Shown one piece after another: positions 1-5,232 of a DNA stretch of 19,020 nt; the first letter of the stretch is position 1, and each line of letters opens with the position of its first letter. Source of the stretch: an uncultured bacterium. Lineage in GTDB: Bacteria; Actinomycetota; Coriobacteriia; Coriobacteriales; Coriobacteriaceae. The stretch is from positions 1 through 19,020 of the forward strand of contig CAJMSL010000027.1 in NCBI GenBank assembly GCA_905216045.1, given 5' to 3'. The notes beneath the pieces are model-generated. The model searched no databases, was not told the origin of the DNA, and saw only the letters and a program-made list of their open reading frames with translations. A program made the position numbers and the translations under genes.

Positions 1-12
1 ATTATACTTTTC

Positions 13-234
13 TTAGTCTTCTTCCTCTGTGATTAATACTGTCATTATTGCTGCCAGCACAGCCGCTATGACCTTCATGCCTATCGCCATGTGCGGGCAT
101 TTTTTCAGCAGCCGTTTTATGTTTGCCCCGCCGCCGCAGCCGTAATCCAGCACCTTGGCGTTTGGCGTAAGTCGTAGAAATCGAAGTCCCCACCGCGCCA
201 CAGGGCTGTGGCCCAGATTCATCATGGCAACCAT
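13..234 (-). pseudogene. Truncated class I SAM methyltransferase, chimeric C-terminus
   Basis: The first ~43 residues look like the start of a class I SAM-dependent methyltransferase: an N-terminal MNLGHSPVARWG segment and then VLDYGCGGGANIKRLLKK, which is motif I (glycine-rich SAM loop, D-x-G-C-G-G-G). After that the frame continues as a short hydrophobic stretch (KVIAAVLAAIMTVLIT) and an acidic end. Neither resembles the rest of the Rossmann fold, so the ~150 residues carrying later motifs are missing. It lies 37 bp downstream of the intact methyltransferase on the same strand and probably shared its transcript. Starts at 234, 225 or 222 are all ATG, and none has a clear RBS. I read it as a deletion or fusion remnant. 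A small hybrid protein could still be made. Confidence 0.5.
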
Positions 235-271
235 AAGTTTTCAGCCGAGGCCTACGGGCTTGCGGGTGTTT

Positions 272-901
272 TCAAAGAACGACATCTGGCCCCTCCGATT
301 TCGTGCATTCCGCATAGGTCAACGGGAACGCGGCCTTCAGCACCGCGCTTTTCTGCACCGCCCAGCCGTTTTGACGCAGGAAACGCAGGTATTCCTCGCT
401 TGTCCACCTGCTGTGGAGGGGGAATCCCGCCATACTCATGAAAAAGGCTTTTGCCCTGCCGGAAACCGAGTTCCCCGCGTGGGTGAAAGTTGGCGCGATG
501 AGCACGCCGCCGTCCTTCAGCACCCGCCTGATTTCTTGCAGGGCTTTTTCCGGATGCGGCACTATGTGAAGCGCGTTGGACGCGATCACCACTTCGAAGG
601 ACTTCTGTGCATAGGGCAGGCGGAACATATCTTGTACGGAAAAGTGCAGCTTTGCTGATTGATTGTCCCGCTTTGCTTCAAGGATCATCTGTACAGAAGC
701 GTCTGTAGCCTCGATGTGTGCCGCCGCATTCACGATGCTCTTTGCGATAAGCCCCGTGCCGGTGGCAACCTCCAGCACGGTTTTTGCTTTCACCACCGGC
801 CTGATCAGCTCATACATCTTCTCATACGCCACCCGGTCCTTTCGCATGAAACGGTCGTACCGACCGGCATTCTTGTCCCAGAAGCCCTTGCGTTCGAGCA
901 T
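272..901 (-). CDS. Class I SAM-dependent methyltransferase
   Basis: The ~209-aa product has the standard order of a UbiE/Methyltransf_11-type enzyme: an N-terminal helix (GFWDKNAGRYDRFM), motif I VLEVATGTGLIA near residue 45, an acidic residue after beta-2 (ATDAS), motif IV-like EVVIASNALHIVPHPEKALQEIRRVLKDGG, and a C-terminal FLRQNGW segment. The substrate cannot be read from sequence; small molecules or lipids are usual for the family. ATG codons at 907 and 901 and a TTG at 916 are in frame. I chose 901 because a GGGGG stretch sits 8 nt upstream, but it is not a strong RBS. A second, truncated methyltransferase follows. The DtxR-like box upstream suggests iron-dependent control, so a link to siderophore or metal metabolism is possible; that is inference. 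Confidence 0.85.
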   Translation of the reverse strand: MLERKGFWDKNAGRYDRFMRKDRVAYEKMYELIRPVVKAKTVLEVATGTGLIAKSIVNAAAHIEATDASVQMILEAKRDNQSAKLHFSVQDMFRLPYAQKSFEVVIASNALHIVPHPEKALQEIRRVLKDGGVLIAPTFTHAGNSVSGRAKAFFMSMAGFPLHSRWTSEEYLRFLRQNGWAVQKSAVLKAAFPLTYAECTKSEGPDVVL

Positions 902-918
902 GGCCATCGCCCCCAAAC

Positions 919-936
919 AGTTAGAGCCTTCTAACT
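919..936. promoter_or_regulatory. Perfect 7-bp inverted repeat near methyltransferase start
   Basis: AGTTAGA and TCTAACT are perfect complements around a 4-bp spacer. The dyad lies 18-35 bp upstream of the chosen start of the methyltransferase gene and next to a -10-like TTATAG on the minus strand. It could be an operator overlapping the transcription start or a short 5' UTR hairpin. It carries no T-tract, so it is not a terminator. The binding protein is unknown. Confidence 0.4.
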
Positions 937-956
937 ATAACACACGAATCATGAAG

Positions 957-975
957 TAAGATAAGGCTAACCTTA
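957..975. promoter_or_regulatory. DtxR/IdeR-like iron box
   Basis: TAAGATAAGGCTAACCTTA matches 15 of 19 positions of the actinobacterial DtxR/IdeR consensus TTAGGTTAGGCTAACCTAA. Its core ATAAGG-CTAA-CCTTAT is a perfect dyad. It lies ~55 bp upstream of the methyltransferase start, where a -35 region is expected, which fits Fe(II)-dependent repression. The consensus is from established knowledge; binding here is inferred. No plus-strand gene starts within 500 bp, so the minus-strand methyltransferase is the likely target. Confidence 0.55.
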
Positions 976-1122
976 TTTTCTGGGGCTAAGACGCAGCTCT
1001 CCGGCTTCCGCTTATAGCGGCGCGAGTCAGATGCTAGGTTGGAGCTGAAGAAGGAGCTTGGCGGACAGGTAGGTCGATACCGGTTCCCGGAACGGTAATC
1101 CATCCAATTACACCAGGGCTCT
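976..1122. other. Intergenic stretch with a short open remnant
   Basis: No intact gene is supported here. Two short open stretches on the plus strand look weakly coding but lack starts. One, between stops at about 1015 and 1100, includes LELKKELGGQVGRYRFPER. The other, 1074-1141, ends in TRALVIEWE and a stop. They are best read as 3' ends of genes truncated by rearrangement at the left edge of the island. Confidence 0.3.
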
Positions 1123-1140
1123 AGTCATTGAGTGGGAGTA
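1123..1140 (+). repeat. Left copy of att-like direct repeat (LVIEWE-stop)
   Basis: AGTCATTGAGTGGGAGTA recurs as AGTTATCGAGTGGGAGTA at 5022-5039 (16 of 18 identical, same orientation). In frame, both copies and their left flanks read L-V-I-E-W-E-stop, and they differ only at synonymous positions. GMP synthase (guaA) genes commonly end in I-E-W-E-stop and the guaA 3' end is a known island integration site, so the pair could be attachment sites. guaA is not in the window and no integrase is visible, so this remains a hypothesis. Confidence 0.45.
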
Positions 1141-1255
1141 AGCCGATGGGACTTTGACTTGCACTTTTGAGTGCCGCACTGTGCCGCTGAGTCTCGTTTT
1201 GTACGTGAGTCACGGCAAAGCCGCCAGCGACGGCGGTGGGTAAAAACGATCATCG

Positions 1256-1292
1256 AGTCTCCGTTCCCGCGTTGGGACGGAGACTTTTTCTT
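1256..1292 (+). terminator. Rho-independent terminator
   Basis: AGTCTCCGT and ACGGAGACT pair, and TCCC/GGG extend the stem around a short loop. The run TTTTTCTTT follows directly on the plus strand. It lies 115 bp after the LVIEWE-stop repeat and isolates the island genes from anything upstream. Confidence 0.85.
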
Positions 1293-1444
1293 TGTCGTTT
1301 CACTCACTTTTACCTGCGATTATTTTCATTTAGGAGCTTGCGTGCTATTCAGGAGTGAAAAGACCCGACAGTGGTCTGATATTGAATGCTCCACGCCCCC
1401 AGCGTAGGGCAAGAGTAGCCTTTACAAACCCTCTCGATATTAAG

Positions 1445-1483
1445 TTGACAGCTGAATATAGCTGTTTACCTCGGGGTTATAAT
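1445..1483 (+). promoter_or_regulatory. Putative promoter and 18-bp operator for the two-gene unit
   Basis: A consensus TTGACA (1445-1450) and a consensus TATAAT (1478-1483) lie upstream of the start at 1520, but the 27-bp gap between them is too long for one ordinary sigma-70 promoter. ACAGCT-GAATAT-AGCTGT (1448-1465) is a perfect 6+6 dyad between them, well placed for a repressor or for an activator that compensates for the spacing. The TATAAT is the most likely functional element. Confidence 0.45.
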
Positions 1484-1519
1484 CGTCTCAACCATATATT
1501 TCCTCTAGATAGGTTGCCC

Positions 1520-2169
1520 ATGATGTTCAACACCGCCGAATCGCTTCTTATTGTCGAGGCCGGAAACACCGGCAAGTTCTCCAAGCTTCTCTACAACATG
1601 ATTGGAAAGAACGATGACACAGAGGCTGGTCCGACCGGCCCCGTCGACGGCAGCGTCGATGCCTCCATCTTCAACGAGGACCAGTTCGCTCAGACCGCAT
1701 CTCGTCGAGTCAGAAGGTCGTCTTCGTCGGCTGGCCGGAAGGCACCGGAGACTACATCGATGCGATTCGGCTCGACAACCCCGAAGCCATCGACGAGGAA
1801 GGCGTCTACATCGGCGTGAGCGGGAACCACGCCTGCATCACGGTGAATACCGAGCCGCCTTCCAAGGAGGACTACTGGAAGTTCCTCGAAAGGGCAAGGG
1901 AGCATGGCATGGAGTTCGATGATCTTCTCGCGGCCCTGCGCCCCGGAGAGAAGGCGGCGGAACCCGAAGAAAGCAATGATTCCAATCCCGTGCTTGGTTT
2001 TGCCAAAATGGTAGGCAAGACCATCGGGAGGGCTGCCGCCGATGGCGCGAACGGCATCAACCAGGCCGTCGTCCTCCATCATAAGGCGGGCGAGATCCGC
2101 GACCAACGCTACCAGTACGCTGTGAAACGCTTCTATCACGAGAAGCTCAGGAGCTTCGTCGAGGCGTAG
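1520..2169 (+). pseudogene. Frameshifted conserved hypothetical (gene A of a two-gene unit)
   Basis: The N-terminal part (~60 aa, from ATG 1520 or 1523) reads MFNTAESLLIVEAGNTGKF... to ...EDQFAQTA. Coding character then moves to the -1 frame near 1700 and continues as VVFVGWPEGTGDYIDAIRL... to the stop at 2167-2169. One lost base near 1700-1712 explains this; there is no obvious slippery heptamer for programmed -1 frameshifting. The restored product is ~216 aa with an acidic linker (GEKAAEPEESND) and an amphipathic GFAKMVGKTIGRAAADGANG segment. A GTG at 1816 could restart a 117-aa C-terminal piece. The stop is 2 bp from the next start, so the two genes are translationally coupled. I do not recognise the family. 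Confidence 0.55.
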
Positions 2170-2171
2170 GG

Positions 2172-3704
2172 ATGAACGATTTCGACAAGGGGTTCGAGTT
2201 CTCCGCGCGCCATGCCGCCGCCGTGCCCGCCGGGATGGATGCTGCGAGCTGGGTGAACAGCGTGGAGGCCGCCATCGAGGAGCTGTACTCCGCGATGAAC
2301 TCCTACGACCACTACAAAAACAGCAAGGCGGCGCAGGACTCCCTCAAGGGATTCCTGGCGGAGGAATGGGCCTTTGGGACGGCGAACGTCGACGCTGCCG
2401 TTAAGAGGGTCGACGCCAAGGGCATCAGGCTCGACTCGCACGACCTCGGGTCTGCGGATGTGGCCTGGGGCGCCGATCAGTACCAGCTCAAGTTCCTGAC
2501 CGACCCGAAGAACATCGCGCGCAAGCTCGCGACGACGCTTCGCGATTCGTACAACGGCAGGCCGAAAAGATATGCGGATCTCTCTTTTGACGAGTGGGCC
2601 GTCGAGAAGGGCTTCGCGGGCAAAACCCCAGACGACTTGCTCTACGGCGACATGGGCGGCCTGATCCCGTCGGACAAGCTTGAAGCAGCCAAGCAGTACA
2701 CGCTGATACGCATCGAGCGCGCGAAAGGCCGCGGCTTGGACGAAGAGGTGCAGCGCTGGACGAAGGTGCGCGACAACCTGACGGACCGAATCGAGACACC
2801 TGAGGGCGTCGAGGGCAGGCCCGCCACGAACGAGGAGATGCGCCGAAAGGCGATCGACGTCTCGAACAAGAAGAAGCTCGACCCTGCGGACGACGGCATG
2901 ACCACGTCCCAACTAATCGCTGCGAGCGACATAGTGAAGCAATCGCTCAAGGCCGGCGGCACAGCCGCCGCCCTGAGCGCCGCCCTGAGCGTTGCCCCCG
3001 AGATCTACCGCGCCATCGATTACCTGATCGCGGAAGGAGAAATCGACGACGAGCACTTGAAGTCCATCGGGACGGCGGCATGCGCCGGCGCCACCAACGG
3101 GTTCGTGTCCGGATCGGCGACCGCGGCAATCACTGCCGCAGCAGCAAAGGGCGCCTTCGGCGAGACGGTAAAGGCCGCCGCAATGGGATCGAGGGGCGCG
3201 AACGTCATCGCATCACTCGTCGTGCTAACCATGGAGGCGTGCCGAAACTCCTATCTCGTGGCGTCGGGGAGGATCGAGCCCGTCGAGATGGCGAGCAACA
3301 TGGGCCAATCCGTGTTCTCAACCGTCATGATGCTCGGCGGAGCCGCTGTCGCGACCGCCCTGACAGGCGGGGCGACCCTCCCTGTGCTCATTGGATCCTT
3401 CGTCGGCGGAGCGGCGGGAAGCATGGCGTTCAAGCCCGTCTCGTCTTGCGTCATGAAGGTGTGCGTCGATTCCGGCGTCACATTCTTTGGCCTCATCGAG
3501 CAAGACTACGAGGTTCCCAAGCACCTGCTTTCGATGCTCGGCATCAAAGGGGCGAGCATTAAAACGGCAAGGGTAAAGACAGCCGCCGTTTCGACGGCGC
3601 CCCGACTCTCTGCGCCATCCGTGAAAACGGCGTGCCTGCACACCGCAGACGTCGTCTTCTTTGAGCGAGGGCTCGTCGGCGTCAACAAGGTTGCATATTC
3701 GTAG
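2172..3704 (+). CDS. Hypothetical protein with glycine/alanine-rich membrane-active region and pentad-repeat tail
   Basis: I do not recognise a named family, though the layout resembles uncharacterised proteins of gut Firmicutes and Actinobacteria. Residues 1-240 are soluble and charged, with a compact conserved-looking core (FLAEEWAFGTANVDAA at 61-76, GSADVAWGADQYQLKF at 93-108) and a helical, Arg/Glu-rich section (170-240). Residues 255-420 hold four or five long Ala/Gly/Ser-rich hydrophobic segments of glycine-zipper type, for example 340-365 and 380-418, typical of pore-forming or membrane-inserting helices. Residues 461-496 show A-x-[ILV]-x-T pentads (A461, A466, A471, then A487, A492), reminiscent of a short beta-helix. 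The start ATG is 2 bp after the upstream stop. The partner gene, the possible pore domain and the island setting suggest a toxin- or defence-like unit; that is inference. Confidence 0.75.
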   Translation: MNDFDKGFEFSARHAAAVPAGMDAASWVNSVEAAIEELYSAMNSYDHYKNSKAAQDSLKGFLAEEWAFGTANVDAAVKRVDAKGIRLDSHDLGSADVAWGADQYQLKFLTDPKNIARKLATTLRDSYNGRPKRYADLSFDEWAVEKGFAGKTPDDLLYGDMGGLIPSDKLEAAKQYTLIRIERAKGRGLDEEVQRWTKVRDNLTDRIETPEGVEGRPATNEEMRRKAIDVSNKKKLDPADDGMTTSQLIAASDIVKQSLKAGGTAAALSAALSVAPEIYRAIDYLIAEGEIDDEHLKSIGTAACAGATNGFVSGSATAAITAAAAKGAFGETVKAAAMGSRGANVIASLVVLTMEACRNSYLVASGRIEPVEMASNMGQSVFSTVMMLGGAAVATALTGGATLPVLIGSFVGGAAGSMAFKPVSSCVMKVCVDSGVTFFGLIEQDYEVPKHLLSMLGIKGASIKTARVKTAAVSTAPRLSAPSVKTACLHTADVVFFERGLVGVNKVAYS

Positions 3705-3725
3705 GGCGATGCCGGTGCGCATGAA

Positions 3726-3790
3726 GCGACCTGCGGTTTCGCGAATCAATCGAGCCATTCCTGAACCCGCGAATAAGGGGTTGATTCGCA
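3726..3790 (+). repeat. GCGAATCA repeat element, copy 1
   Basis: The first 25 bases (3726-3750, GCGACCTGCGGTTTCGCGAA then TCAAT) are identical to 4888-4912, and similarity continues for ~60 bp (CATTCC, GAA, CGCGAAT). Inside it GCGAATCAA (3741-3749) pairs with TTGATTCGC (3780-3788) across 30 bp. There is no T-tract. The two copies bracket the DUF3800 gene and its leader RNA, 22 bp after the stop of the 510-aa gene. Confidence 0.8.
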
Positions 3791-3993
3791 CATCGGACAC
3801 TTAAGACCTCGCGAACAGAATGCATGCGCTACAATGCAAACCAGTTAGCCTCGGTACGACCGCTGATGCAAGTCGCCGGGGCTCACTTGCCTCAGCAGGC
3901 AAGTTGCCCGTACGGAACACGCCGACAATCGGCGGGGGCATGCTGCACCTCGGAATCTCCAGTGCCAGAAACCCACTCGCGTTGCGGGAATCC
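3791..3993 (+). other. Gene-free stretch rich in small hairpins
   Basis: No convincing ORF is seen. Strong small stems include ACTTGCCT-CAGC-AGGCAAGT (about 3889-3908) and GCCGA-CAA-TCGGC (about 3928-3940). The stretch precedes the promoter at 3994. It could be an upstream structured RNA, a regulatory region or a degraded sequence; no known RNA family was recognised. Confidence 0.3.
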
Positions 3994-4022
3994 TTGCATA
4001 GCCGGCTTAGATCTGGTATAAG
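3994..4022 (+). promoter_or_regulatory. Extended -10 promoter for leader RNA and DUF3800
   Basis: TTGCAT (3994-3999), a 17-bp spacer and TATAAG (4017-4022) with TGG immediately before it form a good extended -10 sigma-70 promoter. The predicted start is G4029, which is exactly the first base of hairpin 1 of the downstream RNA. That agreement strengthens the call. Confidence 0.75.
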
Positions 4023-4028
4023 AATTTT

Positions 4029-4082
4029 GGTGGCTGTTTCAGCTACCTCCAAGTGCCGGGGGCTTATCCCCCGGCTTTTATT
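4029..4082 (+). ncRNA. Two-hairpin RNA upstream of DUF3800
   Basis: The predicted ~54-nt transcript has hairpin 1 GGTGGCTG-TTT-CAGCTACC (4029-4047, one G-U pair), a 7-nt linker, and hairpin 2 GCCGGGGG-CTTAT-CCCCCGGC (4055-4075) followed by TTTTATT. It ends 17 nt before the DUF3800 start codon, with the RBS AGGGG between. It is either a stand-alone small RNA ended by its own terminator or an attenuating leader. Several structured RNA motifs named after neighbouring DUF3800 genes were reported in comparative-genomics work (DUF3800-I and others, from memory); I cannot say which, if any, this matches. Confidence 0.65.
4055..4082 (+). terminator. Intrinsic terminator / attenuator before DUF3800
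   Basis: The perfect 8-bp GC stem GCCGGGGG/CCCCCGGC has a 5-nt loop and is followed by TTTTATT. Because the DUF3800 gene starts 18 nt later without another visible promoter, read-through of this terminator appears necessary to express it, making it a candidate control point. Confidence 0.8.
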
Positions 4083-4099
4083 CTATCCAGGGGCATATA

Positions 4100-4777
4100 T
4101 TGGCGCGAGACCTGAGCATATTCGTCGACGAGAGCGGCGATCGGGGCGGAAAGGCCCGGTACTACCTTTTGACCCTCGTGGTCCACGACCAGTCGGAGGG
4201 CATTGCCGACAAGGTCTCCCGATACGAGCAGTCCCTCGCCAGCTCCGACCTCCCGAACATACCGTTCCATTCTGAGCCGCTGCTGAACGGCCACGGGCCG
4301 TACGAGGGGATCGACCTGCGGGCGCGCAAGAAGATGCTGTACTCGTTCAACGTTCTGGTTCAGCGCCTTCCCGTCTCCTATAGAACGTTCGTCTACCGCA
4401 GAAGCGAGTTCGAGGATCTGGCGAAGCTCACCTCGCGCATGAAGCGCGATATTTCGGGCCTTTTGTTTGATCGCTTAGAATTCTTTCAAAGCTTCGACGA
4501 GGTGAAGGTCTATTACGACAACGGCCAGGACATCGTGAAGCAGGCGCTCGACCAGTCGATCGGCTTCGTGCTTTCCAAAGGGGTCGTCGAGCGGCGCAAG
4601 ACTTCGATGACCGACTACCGTCTCGAGCAAGCAGCGGACTACCTCTGCACCATCGAGCTTGCGGCGGGCAAGTACGCGGCGAAGGAAGACGGCGAGACTT
4701 ACAACAAGTTCTTCGGCGGCATAGGCACGTTCAAGAAGAACTGGCTCAAGCAAGCGCGCCGCAAGATGATCAAGTAG
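4100..4777 (+). CDS. DUF3800 domain-containing protein
   Basis: The 225-aa product covers a whole DUF3800 domain: N-terminal LSIFVDESGDRGG (D10, E11, D14), central EVKVYYDNGQDIVKQAL, then QAADYLCTIELA and the C-terminal FFGGIGTFKKNWLK. The paired acidic residues in DESGD and the later YYDNGQ/QAADY segments are the family's conserved positions and suggest a metal-dependent nuclease-like fold; no activity can be assigned from sequence. The start is TTG at 4100, 6 nt after AGGGG and giving the expected N-terminus. Members often occur in phage, mobile or defence-rich regions. Here the gene sits behind a dedicated promoter and hairpin RNA and between two copies of a GCGAATCA repeat, which suggests a self-contained cassette. 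Confidence 0.85.
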   Translation: MARDLSIFVDESGDRGGKARYYLLTLVVHDQSEGIADKVSRYEQSLASSDLPNIPFHSEPLLNGHGPYEGIDLRARKKMLYSFNVLVQRLPVSYRTFVYRRSEFEDLAKLTSRMKRDISGLLFDRLEFFQSFDEVKVYYDNGQDIVKQALDQSIGFVLSKGVVERRKTSMTDYRLEQAADYLCTIELAAGKYAAKEDGETYNKFFGGIGTFKKNWLKQARRKMIK

Positions 4778-4887
4778 CGGGATGCTGCCAAGGGGGCTTT
4801 CCCGCCCCTGTCCTCTGATCTTCCGAATCACCCTTTTCCAAGCCACTCGCTACGAATCCCTACGGAAACCCGGGAGTGATTAAAAAG

Positions 4888-4955
4888 GCGACCTGCGGTT
4901 TCGCGAATCAATTTAGTCATTCCCGAAATCGCGAATCACAGGACTGATTCGCCCA
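4888..4955 (+). repeat. GCGAATCA repeat element, copy 2
   Basis: 4888-4912 is identical to 3726-3750 and the next ~40 bp are similar. GCGAATCA recurs at 4903-4910 and 4931-4938, and TGATTCGC lies at 4944-4951, so the motif appears in both orientations. With copy 1 it flanks the DUF3800 cassette. Confidence 0.8.
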
Positions 4956-4976
4956 AATTGCGCACGAATCAGTCCT
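4940..4976. repeat. 12-bp inverted repeat containing the GCGAATCA core
   Basis: AGGACTGATTCG (4940-4951) and CGAATCAGTCCT (4965-4976) are perfect complements with a 13-bp spacer. It extends the cluster of CGAATCA motifs next to copy 2 of the repeat. There is no T-tract, so a protein-binding or recombination role is more likely than termination. Confidence 0.75.
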
Positions 4977-5162
4977 CGGGCGGTACGACGCGACACGCAT
5001 CGACAACACTCGGACTGGATTAGTTATCGAGTGGGAGTAGTAATAGAACATTTGCTCTGTTTTTTCATACGGTTTCGTACGGTTCTGATGGCGACCGATG
5101 GGGGCGTTTCGCAACCGCCGCACCTGCAAGCCACATGGTTTCACAATCGGGCAAAAACTCAG
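4977..5162. other. Gene-free right edge of the island
   Basis: No intact gene is seen. A short open stretch reading ...VLGRYDATRIDNTRTGLVIEWE ends at the stop at 5038-5040 without a start codon, mirroring the TRALVIEWE remnant at 1141. The following ~120 bp lead to a terminator, as on the left side. Confidence 0.3.
5022..5039 (+). repeat. Right copy of att-like direct repeat (LVIEWE-stop)
   Basis: AGTTATCGAGTGGGAGTA pairs with the copy at 1123-1140 (two mismatches). The 3.9 kb between the copies contains all the island genes. A strong terminator follows ~120 bp downstream, as it does after the left copy. Confidence 0.45.
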
Positions 5163-5191
5163 AAGGCTCCTCGTGAAAAACGAGGAGCCTT
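5163..5191 (-). terminator. Terminator of the alcohol dehydrogenase gene
   Basis: AAGGCTCCTCG and CGAGGAGCCTT form a perfect 11-bp stem with a 7-nt loop. On the minus strand it is followed within 6 nt by TTTTT; on the plus strand by CCTGTTT. It lies ~40 bp beyond the ADH stop and probably works mainly on the minus strand. Confidence 0.75.
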
Positions 5192-5232
5192 CCTGTTTCC
5201 TTCGGCGCGGGCGGATCGGGACCCCCGCCGAT

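Noticed and set aside
1355..1519. Upstream extension of gene A to 1355
   Set aside because: The sequence before 1520 is low in coding character, overlaps the promoter region and gives no conserved N-terminus.
1690..1720. Programmed -1 ribosomal frameshifting in gene A
   Set aside because: No X-XXY-YYZ slippery heptamer or downstream pseudoknot could be seen near the switch point.
3791..4082. A tracrRNA, SRP RNA or RNase P RNA in the hairpin-rich stretch before DUF3800
   Set aside because: None of the conserved cores of those RNAs is present and there is no cas gene or CRISPR repeat in the window. Only the 4029-4082 two-hairpin unit is supported.
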